Shown here piece by piece: positions 33,792 to 42,679 of a stretch of DNA of 64,000 nt (position 1 is its first letter; every line of letters begins with the position of its first letter). The position numbers were made by a program, and so were the translations under genes. The DNA is from DATDIC01 sp963777625 (GTDB taxonomy: Bacteria > Pseudomonadota > Alphaproteobacteria > Acetobacterales > Acetobacteraceae). The stretch lies in contig CAVZRO010000001.1 in the NCBI GenBank assembly GCA_963777625.1, positions 310,001-374,000 of the forward strand, read 5' to 3'. The notes under the pieces were generated by a model. That model ran no database searches and was not told where the DNA came from. It saw only the letters and a list, made by a program, of their open reading frames with translations.

Positions 33792-33958
33792 TAGCAAGCG
33801 CGGCCATGACCCGAAACTACGCAAAAGATGACCCTATCGCGTCCAGGTCCTTCACCATTCCGCCGCCGGCTCAACCAGCGCGCGGCTTCATATTTGCAGG
33901 ATGGACGATCCCGCGCCATCTTCCGGCTTCATCGTCGGATCACTGCGGGGCAAATCAC

Positions 33959-34198
33959 ATGGCACGACTTCATTACCGGATCGTCGCTCATGACGGCGGC
34001 TGGGCGTATAAGCTCAACGATGTCTTCTCGGAGCCATTTCCGAGTAGGTCCGATGCTCTGGCTGCGGCCAAACGAGTCGCCGCCGAGCAACACCTTCGCG
34101 GTGACACCACCCATATCGAATATCAGGATGAACACGGCGCATGGCATTCTGAACTGTCCGAAGGCGACGACCGACCGGATGTCGACGTCGTCGGCTGA
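33959..34198 (+). CDS. DUF2188 domain protein
   Basis: A 79-residue protein with the DUF2188 pattern: HYRIVAHDGGWAYKLNDVFSEPFPSRSDALAAAKRVAAEQHLRGDTTHIEYQDEHGAWH-type order of a short strand, GGW, an AxxAAKxxA helix and a final IxYQDxxGxWH strand. These small proteins are widespread in alphaproteobacteria; the function is unknown. ATG 33959 is chosen because the domain begins there; the upstream frame has no similarity. Confidence 0.75.
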   Translation: MARLHYRIVAHDGGWAYKLNDVFSEPFPSRSDALAAAKRVAAEQHLRGDTTHIEYQDEHGAWHSELSEGDDRPDVDVVG

Positions 34199-34383
34199 CA
34201 CACACGCGGAACAACGCCGTCCGCACGCAGAACGCGAGCATCGGTAACCAACCTCGCAGCACCGTATGGTTCATCTGCCGGAAGCCGCCCGCCACTGGCC
34301 GATGAACGCAAGCTTGCATCCAACGCGTGCCGAAGCCAGTCTTCGGCGGGCTATCTCACCGGCAAACGCAAGGAGGAACCGGC

Positions 34384-35142
34384 GTGCCATTCTACACCAA
34401 GGGCGATGTTCGCATCCGTTACGAGGAAACCGGCAGTGGCTTCCCCCTGCTGGTCACCCCCGGCGGCGGCTTGGACTCTCGCGTCAGCAACTGGCCCACC
34501 GCCGTGTTCGACGCGATGGGGGCGTTCAAGGACGACTTCCGCTGCATCACCATGGATCAGCGCAACGCGAATGGCGGCGAGTCCAGCGGTCCGATTCCGG
34601 TGGATGATCCATGGGACGCGTTCGCCGACGACCAGCTCGGGCTGATGGACCACCTCGGCATCCATCAGTTCTTCTACATGGGCTACTGCATCGGCGGCTG
34701 CTTCGCCCTCAAGCTGATGCAGCGAGCGCCGGAGCGCGTCGTTGCCGGCGTGCTGTGTCAGACCGTCGGACACCGGCCGGAAAACCCCGACGTGATGTAC
34801 AATTCCGGGCGCGACGTATGGGCACCCAAACTGCTTGCGCGGCGACCCGAACTGACGATGGCGACGATCGACGCCTATCTGCACAACCTCTACCGCGCGA
34901 ACCCGGACTTCGTTTACAGCGTGTCGCGCGACTTCGTGCGGTCTTGCCGGACGCCAATGCTGGTCATGCCGGACGACACCCCCGCGCATCCATATCAGTC
35001 GTCCGCGGACGTTGCCGCGCTGGCGCCGAACGCGGAGGTGACGGTCTATCCGTGGCGGGAACCCAAAGAGCTGCTCGCCCAGACGATCGACCACGTGCGC
35101 CGGTTCCTCCGCAAGCATCAACCGGCGAAAGCTGCCCGCTAG
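34384..35142 (+). CDS. Alpha/beta hydrolase with Cys in the nucleophile elbow
   Basis: A 252-residue alpha/beta hydrolase: VTPGGGLDSRVSNWP (oxyanion region), ITMDQRNANGGESSGP, then the elbow MGYCIGGCFALKLMQ, in which Cys occupies the nucleophile position of GxSxG. A late Asp is in VMPDDTPAHPYQ, and a His in TIDHVRRFL may complete the triad. Cys nucleophiles occur in dienelactone hydrolases and, as I recall, in some relatives of this protein, so this may be a family trait. Substrate unknown. GTG 34384 has AGGAGG at ideal spacing. An SDR gene follows after 11 bases. Confidence 0.85.
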   Translation: MPFYTKGDVRIRYEETGSGFPLLVTPGGGLDSRVSNWPTAVFDAMGAFKDDFRCITMDQRNANGGESSGPIPVDDPWDAFADDQLGLMDHLGIHQFFYMGYCIGGCFALKLMQRAPERVVAGVLCQTVGHRPENPDVMYNSGRDVWAPKLLARRPELTMATIDAYLHNLYRANPDFVYSVSRDFVRSCRTPMLVMPDDTPAHPYQSSADVAALAPNAEVTVYPWREPKELLAQTIDHVRRFLRKHQPAKAAR

Positions 35143-35153
35143 GGGAGGTGACC

Positions 35154-35921
35154 ATGGCAATCACTCCAACCTCGACCCAACGCCTGTCCGGCAAGATCGC
35201 CGTCATCACCGGAGCGGCAAGCGGCATCGGACGCGCGACCGCCGAGCGCTTCGCCGCCGAGGGCGCGTCCTTGCTGCTGAACGACCGCGAAGCCGAAGCC
35301 CTGGATGGCTTCGTTACGGAGCTTGCCAAAACAGGCGTCAAGGTCCGCGGCGTTCCCGGTGACGTTTCGCAAGAGACAGATGTTCGCCGCATGATGAACG
35401 CGGCCGTGGAGGCTTATGGCGGCATCGACATCCTGGTCGCGAACGCCGGCGTTATCCCCGAGTCTGACCTTGCCAGCGCCACTGTCGAGCTATGGGACCG
35501 CACCATGGCGACCAACGGACGCGGCATGATGCTGTGCTGCAAATACGCTGCTGAAGTGATGGTCGCGCGCGGCAAGGGCGCGATCGTCTGCCTGTCCTCG
35601 ATTTCGGCGTTTGCCGGACAGCCGGGGCAGGCCGTTTACGGACCTTCAAAGTTCATCGCATCGGGCCTCACCAAGCATCTGGCCATTGACCTGGCGAAGC
35701 AGGGTGTACGGGTGAACGCGGTTGCGCCGGGAACAATAAGCACACCGGCGGTGGCGAAAATGTCGAAAGAAGGCATCGCCAAGGTCGTGCAACTGCACCC
35801 GCTCGGTCGCATGGGTCGTCCGGAAGAAGTCGCCAGTGCAATCGTGTTCCTCGCCTCCGACGAAGCGTCATTCATCACCGGCGCGATCCTGCCTGTCGAT
35901 GGCGGATACCTGGCGCAATAG
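35154..35921 (+). CDS. Short-chain dehydrogenase/reductase, 3-oxoacyl-ACP reductase-like
   Basis: A 255-residue classical SDR: NAD(P) loop TGAASGIG at 19-26, NAG in LVANAGVIPESD, catalytic Ser in CLSSISAFAG, Tyr and Lys in YGPSK, and C-terminal ITGAILPVDGGY. An Asp (NDRE) after the second strand suggests NAD(H) preference. Substrate unknown. AGGGGAGG precedes ATG 35154. It is in an operon with the hydrolase and the DUF1684 gene. Confidence 0.9.
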   Translation: MAITPTSTQRLSGKIAVITGAASGIGRATAERFAAEGASLLLNDREAEALDGFVTELAKTGVKVRGVPGDVSQETDVRRMMNAAVEAYGGIDILVANAGVIPESDLASATVELWDRTMATNGRGMMLCCKYAAEVMVARGKGAIVCLSSISAFAGQPGQAVYGPSKFIASGLTKHLAIDLAKQGVRVNAVAPGTISTPAVAKMSKEGIAKVVQLHPLGRMGRPEEVASAIVFLASDEASFITGAILPVDGGYLAQ

Positions 35922-35932
35922 CGCGGGGCTCG

Positions 35933-36592
35933 ATGCAAGAAGCCGAAGAGCTTTGGGACTGGCGGCAAAAGATCGCCGATCTGTACTCCCGCGTTCGCGC
36001 CGCCGGTCCGGGCCATGACTCGTGGCGGGTTTGGTGCGCGACCCGGGCGGCGTTGTTCCGGACCCATCCGCAATCGCCGATCGAGCCGGAGGACCGCGGG
36101 GCGTTCGCCGGGCTTGCGCTGTTTCCATACGATGACGCGCTCAGCATCGAGGTTGGGCTGACGCCAGTCCCAGCGGAGCGTCTGGCCATAGCGACGGGCG
36201 CGGACGGTATCACGACGATGCACGCGTTCGCCCGTACCGAGGGCTTGCGGCAGACGCTGGGCGGCGAGCTCAGTCTCTATTGGATCGAGGGCTACGGAGG
36301 CGGCGTGTTCCTGCCCTTCGCGGACCAGACGAACGGCGTGGAGACCTATGGCGGCGGACGCTATCTGCTCGATACCATCAAGGGCGCTGATCTCGGTGCG
36401 GTGCGACCGGGCGGGAGGCTGCGGCTCGATTTCAACTTCTCCTATTTTCCATCCTGCGCGTATTCGTCCCGGTGGATTTGCCCGTTGCCTCCGCCGGGCA
36501 ACCGGTTGCCGAGCGCGGTGCGGGCCGGGGAGCGATTGACCGCCGCGAGATTATCCAGTCCAGTCGCTGAATGGCCGCGATCGGTTGTCTGA
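35933..36592 (+). CDS. DUF1684 domain protein
   Basis: A 219-residue protein with the DUF1684 hallmarks: WRVWCATRAALFRTHPQSP near the N-terminus, LPFADQTNGVETYGGGRYLLDT in the middle, and DFNFSYFPSCAYSSRW-CPLPPPGNRLP near the end. Family function is unknown; the conserved Pro/Asn/Cys motif suggests a small beta-barrel enzyme or binding protein. It starts 11 bases after the SDR stop and overlaps the next small gene by 22 bases. Confidence 0.8.
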   Translation: MQEAEELWDWRQKIADLYSRVRAAGPGHDSWRVWCATRAALFRTHPQSPIEPEDRGAFAGLALFPYDDALSIEVGLTPVPAERLAIATGADGITTMHAFARTEGLRQTLGGELSLYWIEGYGGGVFLPFADQTNGVETYGGGRYLLDTIKGADLGAVRPGGRLRLDFNFSYFPSCAYSSRWICPLPPPGNRLPSAVRAGERLTAARLSSPVAEWPRSVV

Positions 36593-36750
36593 TCCCGTTG
36601 GTGCTGATGATCATCGGTGCTGTCGCCGGCAGTGCGATCGGCGGCAGGACCGTCGGTGTGTGGGGCGGAGCAATCGGCGTTGTCGTCGGGGTTGCCGCGA
36701 TGCTGCTGATGTGGTGGCTGTTCGAGCGGGCGAAGAATTTGCCGGAGTAA
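36571..36750 (+). CDS. Small membrane protein, 59 residues
   Basis: A 59-residue hydrophobic protein with two predicted membrane helices: CLIPLVLMIIGAVAGSAIGG and VWGGAIGVVVGVAAMLLMWW, the first Gly/Ala-rich like a glycine-zipper hairpin. The C-terminus is FERAKNLPE. It overlaps the end of the DUF1684 gene. No clear ribosome-binding site is seen, so translation may depend on coupling. Function unknown. Confidence 0.55.
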   Translation: MAAIGCLIPLVLMIIGAVAGSAIGGRTVGVWGGAIGVVVGVAAMLLMWWLFERAKNLPE

Positions 36751-36779
36751 TTACCGGACCCGCGCGGACGAGGACTTTA

Positions 36780-36999
36780 ATAGCGGACCGGGTTGAGAAT
36801 GAGTCATCCTGCTGGTGTTGCCCGGCGTAACGTGAAGCGAACGAGCGGCGCGGTGGGCGACAAAGTCGTGGATGGCCGGGACAAGCCTGGACAAGCCCGG
36901 CCATGACGGAAAGGGGCCGGACATGACGGAAAGAGGCCGGACATGACGGAAAGGGGCCGGACATGACGGAAAGGGTCAGCAGCAACGCGGGTTGGTATC
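36780..36999. mobile_element. MITE-like element, copy 1, with a four-unit 20-bp internal repeat
   Basis: Left end ATAGCGGACCGGGTTGAG and right end (read inward on the other strand) ATACCAACCCGCG are the family's inverted termini. Inside is the shared core GAAGCGAACGAGCGGCGCGG, then four 20-bp units of CATGACGGAAAGGGGCCGGA (36901-36980). No transposase frame. It lies between the small membrane protein gene and mdh. Confidence 0.7.
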
Positions 37000-37121
37000 C
37001 AATCCGTCGCCGCCTTGCCCCCCTGTCGCGGTTGGGATAGCAACGCGCCGCCTGCCAGCCCGAAGGTTGGCCGGCATTCGGCCTTCGACCGCCTTGCCTT
37101 TTCTCAACTCACGAGGTCCGC

Positions 37122-38076
37122 ATGGCCCGCAACAAGATCGCCCTGATCGGGGCCGGCAATATCGGCGGCACGCTCGCCCACCTGATCGGGTTGAAGCAGC
37201 TCGGCGACGTCGTGCTGTTCGACGTGTTCGGCGGCGTCGCGGCGGGCAAGGCGCTCGACATCATGCAAGCCGGCCCGGTCGAGAGCTACGACGCCCTGAT
37301 GACCGGCGGCTCCGATTATGCCGCGATCCAGGGCGCCAATGTCGTCATCGTCACCGCCGGCTTCGCCCGCACCCCCGGCATGTCGCGCGACGACCTGATC
37401 GGCAAGAATGCCGGTGTCATCGCACAGGTTGCCGAAGGCATCCGCACGCATTGCCCGGACGCGTTCGTGATCGTCATCACCAATCCGCTCGACGCGATGG
37501 TCTGGGTGATGAAGGAGAAATCCGGCCTGCCCGCCAACCGCGTGGTCGGCATGGCAGGCGTGCTGGACAGTTCCCGCTTCCGCCTGTTCCTGGCGCAGGA
37601 ATTTGGCGTGTCGGTGCGGGATGTCACCGCCTTCGTGCTCGGCGGCCACGGCGATTCGATGGTGCCGCTGATCCGCTATTCCACGGTCGCCGGGATACCG
37701 GTTCCCGACCTGCTCAGGATGGGATGGAGCACTCAGGCGAAGATCGACGCCATCGTCGATCGGACCCGCAACGGCGGTGGTGAGATCGTCAAGCTGCTGG
37801 AACGCGGCAGCGCGTTCTACGCCCCGGCATCCGTCGGCGGTCGCCATGGCGGAAAGTTTCATACGCGACGAAAAGCGCGTGCTGCCCTGCGCGGCCTGGC
37901 TCACCGGCCAGTACGGCGTCAAGGATCTCTATGTCGGCGTGCCCGTCGTCATCGGTGCCGGCGGCATCGAACGGGTGGTGGAGATCGCACTGAACCCCGG
38001 GGAGAAGGCCGCGTTCGACAAATCCTGTGACACCGTCCGCGAACTGATCGACGCCTCCAAGAAGCTGATCGGTTAG
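37122..38076 (+). pseudogene. mdh: Malate dehydrogenase, split by a +1 frameshift
   Basis: The lactate/malate-dehydrogenase-like enzyme of the TCA cycle is encoded in two frames. From ATG 37122 the NAD loop GAGNIGGTLAHL, TAGFARTPGMSRDDL, ITNPLDAMVWVM, MAGVLDSSRFR and the catalytic His in LGGHGDSMVPL are read; after FYAPAS (about 37832) the remaining SAVAMAESFIRDEKRVLPC through KKLIG continues in the next frame. Dropping one C of the CC in GCATCCGTCGG restores a 317-residue protein. The gene heads mdh-sucC-sucD, and the enzyme is central, so a sequence error is more likely than decay. Confidence 0.9.
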
Positions 38077-38082
38077 CCGCCG

Positions 38083-39279
38083 ATGAACATCCATGAATAC
38101 CAGGCCAAGGAACTGCTGAAGCGCGCCGGTGTTGCGGTGCTCGACGGCCATGTCGCGTGGACGCCGGACGAGGCGGCGGACGCCACCAAAAAACTTCCGG
38201 GCCCCGTCTATGTCGTGAAGGCGCAGATCCACGCCGGCGGACGCGGCGCCGGGCATTTCGCTGATGACCCGCGCGGCAAAGGTGGCGTGCGTATCGCGCG
38301 TTCCGCCGACGAGGTGCGAGCCGCCGCCGAAGCCATGATCGGCCATGTCCTGGTCACGAAGCAGACCGGACCGGCCGGGCGCAAGGTTCATCGCGTCTAT
38401 GTCGAGGCCGGCAGCGACATTGCCCGCGAGCTCTATCTCTCGCTGCTGGTGGATCGCGCGACCGGACGTGTCACCATCGTGGCCTCGTCCGAAGGCGGCA
38501 TCGAGATCGAAGAGGTGGCGGCGCATTCACCGGAGAAAATCCTGCGCAGCGCGATCGATCCCGCCGCCGGGTTCTTCCCGTTCCAGGCCCGCCGTCTTGC
38601 CTTCGGCCTTGGGCTGTCCGGCAAGCAGATAGCCTCGTTCACCCAGTTCGTGCAGGCAATGCATGGCGCGTTCATCGCGCTCGATTGCTCGATCGTGGAA
38701 ATCAACCCCCTTGTCGTCACCAAGGCCGGCGATGTAGTTGCGCTTGATGCGAAGATGAGCTTCGATGATAATGCCATATTTCGCCACACGGAACTTGAGA
38801 AGCTGCACGATGAGTCGGAGGAAGATCCGAAGGAACTGGAGGCTGCTCGTCATAACCTTAACTATGTCGCGCTGGACGGCAGCATCGGCTGCCTGGTGAA
38901 CGGCGCCGGGCTGGCGATGGCGACCATGGACATCATCAAGCTGTATGGCGCATCGCCGGCGAATTTTTTGGATGTGGGGGGCGGGGCGACGAAGGAACGG
39001 GTGACCGCCGCGTTCAAGATCATCCTGTCGGACCCGAACGTGGAGGGCATCCTGGTCAACATCTTCGGCGGCATCATGCGCTGCGACGTGATCGCCGAAG
39101 GGGTGGTCTCGGCGGCGCGCGAAGTGCGGCTGTCGGTCCCCCTGGTGGTGCGCCTGGAGGGTACCAACGTCGATCTCGGCAAGGACATCCTGGCGAAATC
39201 GAACCTGCCGATCATCTCCGCCGACAACCTTGCCGACGCCGCCGAGAAGGTGGTCAAGGCGGTGCAGGAGGCAGCCTGA
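38083..39279 (+). CDS. sucC: Succinyl-CoA synthetase beta subunit (ADP-forming)
   Basis: A 398-residue ATP-grasp subunit: MNIHEYQAKELLKRAGV start, VYVVKAQIHAGGRGAGHF, EINPLVVTKAGDVVALDAKMSFDDNA and GGGATKERV. With SucD it makes ATP from succinyl-CoA in the TCA cycle. It starts six bases after mdh and overlaps sucD by one base (TGATG). Confidence 0.97.
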   Translation: MNIHEYQAKELLKRAGVAVLDGHVAWTPDEAADATKKLPGPVYVVKAQIHAGGRGAGHFADDPRGKGGVRIARSADEVRAAAEAMIGHVLVTKQTGPAGRKVHRVYVEAGSDIARELYLSLLVDRATGRVTIVASSEGGIEIEEVAAHSPEKILRSAIDPAAGFFPFQARRLAFGLGLSGKQIASFTQFVQAMHGAFIALDCSIVEINPLVVTKAGDVVALDAKMSFDDNAIFRHTELEKLHDESEEDPKELEAARHNLNYVALDGSIGCLVNGAGLAMATMDIIKLYGASPANFLDVGGGATKERVTAAFKIILSDPNVEGILVNIFGGIMRCDVIAEGVVSAAREVRLSVPLVVRLEGTNVDLGKDILAKSNLPIISADNLADAAEKVVKAVQEAA

Positions 39280-40154
39280 TGGCCATCCTGGTCGACGCCG
39301 AAACCCGCGTCATCACGCAGGGCTTCACCGGGGCGCAGGGAACGTTCCATTCGGAACAGGCGATCGCCTACGGGACCAAGGTCATGGGCGGGGTCACGCC
39401 GGGCAAGGGCGGCATGAAGCATCTCGACCTGCCGGTCTTCAACACGGTGATGGAAGCGAAACAGGTCACCGGGGCGACGGCCAGCGCAATCTACGTGCCC
39501 CCGCCATTCGCGGCCGATGCGATCCTGGAAGCAATCGACGCTGAAATCCCGCTGATCGTCTGCATCACGGAGGGCATCCCCGTGCTCGACATGGTGCGGG
39601 TGAAACGCGCGCTGACCGGCTCGAAATCCCGCCTGATCGGTCCGAACTGCCCCGGCGTGATCACGCCGGACGCGTGCAAGATCGGCATCATGCCGGGGCA
39701 CATCCATCGCCGCGGCACGGTCGGGATCGTGTCCCGCTCCGGCACTCTGACCTATGAGGCGGTGGCGCAGACGACGGCGGCGGGACTGGGACAGAGCACC
39801 TGCGTCGGCATCGGCGGCGACCCGGTGAAGGGCCTCGACTTCGTGGAGGTGCTGGAGATGTTCCTCGCCGATCCGGAAACCCGCCAGATCGTGCTGATCG
39901 GGGAAATCGGCGGCCAGAGCGAGATCGAGGCGGCGGAGTTCCTGGCGCGCAGCAACGTGAAGAAACCGACCGTGGGTTTCATTGCGGGTGCAACCGCCCC
40001 ACCCGGCCGGCGGATGGGCCATGCGGGCGCGGTTATCAGCGGCGGGCGCGACACGGCGGCGGCCAAGATGGACGCATTGCGGGCGGCCGGCGTGCATGTG
40101 GCCGACAGCCCGGCGGCGCTGGGCAGCACGATGGTGAAAGTGTTGCAGGACTGA
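39279..40154 (+). CDS. sucD: Succinyl-CoA synthetase alpha subunit
   Basis: A 291-residue subunit: CoA-binding Rossmann domain (ITQGFTGAQGTFHSEQAI; YGTKVMGGVTPGKGG), LIGPNCPGVITP, and the phosphorylated His in RRMGHAGAVISGG near 247. Translationally coupled to sucC. The sucA-sucB genes that often follow in alphaproteobacteria are not here. Confidence 0.97.
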   Translation: MAILVDAETRVITQGFTGAQGTFHSEQAIAYGTKVMGGVTPGKGGMKHLDLPVFNTVMEAKQVTGATASAIYVPPPFAADAILEAIDAEIPLIVCITEGIPVLDMVRVKRALTGSKSRLIGPNCPGVITPDACKIGIMPGHIHRRGTVGIVSRSGTLTYEAVAQTTAAGLGQSTCVGIGGDPVKGLDFVEVLEMFLADPETRQIVLIGEIGGQSEIEAAEFLARSNVKKPTVGFIAGATAPPGRRMGHAGAVISGGRDTAAAKMDALRAAGVHVADSPAALGSTMVKVLQD

Positions 40155-40223
40155 AGCGAAAGGTCGGTTGGCGACACGGTTAGCTGGCTGCCCCATGAGA
40201 GCCGTTCCTCGGAGGCGCTGCAC

Positions 40224-40343
40224 AGAGCGTGATCGCTTGAGGCTGACGGTCGGAAAGCGTGAATTACGCTCTCGAACAAAGAGTTACAGCGCGACCGGCG
40301 ACCGGCTGCCAGATCGCGTCAATCTGAACCGATCGCGCTCTAG
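40224..40343. repeat. Dispersed palindromic repeat of alphaproteobacterial AGAGCG type
   Basis: The ends AGAGCGTGATCG and CGATCGCGCTCT are inverted with one mismatch. The interior has a second dyad (AAGCGTGAATTACGCTCTC) and the typical words AACAAAGAGTTA and GCGTCAATCTGAACC. This intergenic repeat type is found in many alphaproteobacteria. It lies after sucD. A short frame at 40354 with a charged helix (ERVARLEKEKKALEQARE) follows it but runs into the antisense of the entericidin gene and is not called. Confidence 0.7.
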
Positions 40344-40494
40344 GCTTCCGGCAATGGCGCAGCCCCAGCCCGAGCCGATCGAGATCGCCGTCGAGCGCGT
40401 GGCGCGGCTGGAGAAGGAAAAGAAGGCTCTCGAACAAGCCCGTGAAGCGCCGATCGGTTCACTCAGATGTCGCGACCGAGCCGGAAAGCGTTCT

Positions 40495-40647
40495 TTACGG
40501 CTTCAGTTTTTCGGCACTGCCGGTGATGGCGTGACCCGTTGCCGAGATGTCCTGCCCCGCCCCGGCCGTAGTGTTGCATGCAGACAGTAGCGGGGTCATG
40601 GCCATGAGCGTGGCAAGTGTAATGAAAGTTGCAAGCTTCGAGCGCAT
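40495..40647 (-). CDS. Entericidin A/B family lipoprotein
   Basis: A 50-residue lipoprotein: basic start MRSKLATFIT, a hydrophobic signal, lipobox LLSAC with Cys24, then the family tail NTTAGAGQDISATGHAITGSA. Entericidins are tiny membrane lipoproteins; in E. coli EcnA and EcnB form an antidote/toxin pair, but single copies like this are common in alphaproteobacteria and their role is unclear. AGAGGA lies six bases before the ATG. Confidence 0.88.
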   Translation of the reverse strand: MRSKLATFITLATLMAMTPLLSACNTTAGAGQDISATGHAITGSAEKLKP

Positions 40648-41258
40648 GACGTCCTCTTGAGTTTTTCAGTAATTCCTGGCGGCCTCAACGCAGCCGCACC
40701 AAGCTATATGCGGACGTGGTTCTTGCCTGACAAGCTCGGAAACTACTTAGGCCTGTCGTGAGATAACTAAATCAAGTCGCCCATCCCGCGAAAGCGGGAA
40801 GCCGGCCGGCGGTCATGGGTCCCCGCTCTCGCCGGACCGAGGAGGGTAAAGCAATTGTTAGCGAACGACCCCTTACGTCAGAGGGCAGCGTCGGCGGTCG
40901 TTTCGCAGCCTGTGCGGCTTTTCCGGGGCCGCCGGGTGCGGACCGGTGCGGTTCCGGGCGCCGCCGTCGGCATCGGCTCCGGCGAGGCGGTGAGGCCCCT
41001 CTCCAGTTCTGCCGGATAGGGTGCACGCGCACTGCCGAGGCTTTCCCCCATCCGCGAATAGACACCCAGGGCGGCGTCCGCCGAGCCGGCTGCACACCAC
41101 ATCGTTGCCGGCCCGCCATCCCCGGCGTACAGGCCGGAGAGATGCCACAGCCATAGCCCCGCAACAGAATGGGGGAACGTCCGCCCGACATGCGCTCATA
41201 ACCATCCCGGGGTCGCCGGTCTTGCGCGACGCCTGGGCCGGATCGTCAGGAGATGCTC
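40648..41258. other. Intergenic region without a confident gene
   Basis: A degenerate REP-like hairpin (CCCGCGAAAGCGGGAA at 40785-40800) is present. Between 40878 and 41102 on the minus strand a 74-codon frame (MWCAAGSADAALGVYSRMGE...) has somewhat protein-like composition, but no ribosome-binding site and no recognised family, so it is not called. The rest shows nothing. Confidence 0.4.
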
Positions 41259-42647
41259 ATGCAGGCAACCGAGGCTCTCGCGTCACTCTGGCATGAAGCC
41301 GGCATGCCAGCGGAGGCGCTGAGCGACGTCCGGCTTTCCGGCTCGGACCCGGTGCTGCCGTCATCCTTCCTGGTGGGAACGGCGGCGCAGGCCTGCATCG
41401 CCGCGGCCGGTCTGGGCGCCGCGACAATCGGCCGGCTGCGCGGCCTGCCGCGCCAGCAGGTCAGCGTGGACATGCGCCATGCCGCCATCGAGTACCATTC
41501 CGAGCACTGGCTGCAGGTGAACGGGGAGCCCCCGCCGGAGCATCAGGACTCCATTGCCGGCACCTACAAGTGCGGCGACGGCGGCTGGGTCCGGCTGCAC
41601 ACGAATTTCCCGCACCATCGGGACGGCGTGCTGCGGCTGCTGGGCTGCACCCATCAGCGGGACGCGGTGCGGGCGGCACTGCAGCGATGGAACGCGCTGG
41701 AACTGGAGGACAACGCCGCCGCGGCCGGCTTGTGCGTCACCGCGATGCGGTCCTTCGCGGCGTGGGATGCGCACCCGCAAGGGCAGGCAGTACAGGCGGA
41801 GCCGCTGCTGGCCATCACGCGGATCGGCGATGCGCCGGCGGAACCGATGCCGCCGGCGGACCGGCCGCTTGGCGGCATTCGGGTGCTGGACCTGACTCGC
41901 GTCATTGCCGGGCCGGTGTGCGGGCGCACGCTGGCGGCGCACGGAGCCGACGTGCTGCTGATCACCGGGCCGCATCTGTTCAACCCGCCGACGCTGGCGA
42001 TCGATACCGGACGAGGGAAACTATCCGCGCAGCTCGATCTGCGCACCGATGCGGCGCGCGAGGTTCTGCGCGGATTGCTGCGGCAAGCGGATGTCTTCGT
42101 CCAGGGCTACCGCCCGGGCGCGCTTGCCGGCCACGGGTTCGGGCCGGACGAGGCGGCTCGGCTGCGGCCGGGCATCGTCTATGTCTCGTTATGCGCCTAC
42201 GGCCACACCGGCCCATGGTCCGGGCGGCGCGGGTTCGACAGCTTGGTGCAGACTGCCAGCGGGTTCAATGCCGCGGAAGCCGACGCGGCGGGCGAGCCGG
42301 GCCGGCCGAAGCCGCTGCCGGTGCAGGCGCTGGATCATTCATCGGGATATTTGCTCGCGTTGGGGGCGCTGGCGGGCTTGCATCGCCGGGCGATTGAGGG
42401 CGGGAGTTGGGATGTGCGGGTGTCCTTGGCCCGCACCGGGCATTGGATCCGCGGGCTCGGGCGGGCGGCGGACGGGTTTTCGTGCCCAGCGCCGACGCGG
42501 GCGCAGATTGCCGATCTGATGGAGGATAGGCTGTCCGGGTTTGGGCGCCTCTCGGCGGTGCGCCACGCGGCTGCCCTGTCGGCGACCCCGGCGCGGTGGG
42601 AGCGGCCCTCGGTGCCGCCGGGCACCCATGCGGCGGGGTGGCCGTGA
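41259..42647 (+). CDS. Class III CoA-transferase (CaiB/BaiF-type)
   Basis: A 462-residue protein. The C-terminal half has the CaiB/BaiF core: LGGIRVLDLTRVIAGPVCGRTLAAHGADVLLI, QLDLRTDAAREVLRGLLRQADVFVQGYRPGAL and GIVYVSLCAYGHTGPWSGRRGFDSLVQTASGF. The first 200 residues are a second, diverged half (GTAAQACIAAAGLGAATIGRLRG). These enzymes move CoA between carboxylic acids. AGGAG spacing favours ATG 41259 over 41253. It converges on the SRPBCC gene through a MITE-like element. Substrate unknown. Confidence 0.85.
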   Translation: MQATEALASLWHEAGMPAEALSDVRLSGSDPVLPSSFLVGTAAQACIAAAGLGAATIGRLRGLPRQQVSVDMRHAAIEYHSEHWLQVNGEPPPEHQDSIAGTYKCGDGGWVRLHTNFPHHRDGVLRLLGCTHQRDAVRAALQRWNALELEDNAAAAGLCVTAMRSFAAWDAHPQGQAVQAEPLLAITRIGDAPAEPMPPADRPLGGIRVLDLTRVIAGPVCGRTLAAHGADVLLITGPHLFNPPTLAIDTGRGKLSAQLDLRTDAAREVLRGLLRQADVFVQGYRPGALAGHGFGPDEAARLRPGIVYVSLCAYGHTGPWSGRRGFDSLVQTASGFNAAEADAAGEPGRPKPLPVQALDHSSGYLLALGALAGLHRRAIEGGSWDVRVSLARTGHWIRGLGRAADGFSCPAPTRAQIADLMEDRLSGFGRLSAVRHAAALSATPARWERPSVPPGTHAAGWP

Positions 42648-42679
42648 CGGGATTAGGGTCTTCGTCCATGCGGGTTGGT

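Noticed and set aside
36611..36985. Minus-strand frame beginning MLLTLSVMSG, and similar frames at the other MITE copies
   Set aside because: The frames are created by the MITE-like repeat itself (the terminal sequence GTTGATGCTGACCC gives the start). Repeats of non-coding DNA explain them.
40354..40590. Plus-strand frame with a charged helix (ERVARLEKEKKALEQARE)
   Set aside because: Only the first 31 residues look protein-like; the rest is the antisense of the entericidin gene. It may be a gene remnant but cannot be supported.
40878..41102. Minus-strand 74-codon frame with protein-like composition
   Set aside because: No ribosome-binding site, no recognised family, and two other frames of similar length cover the same bases.
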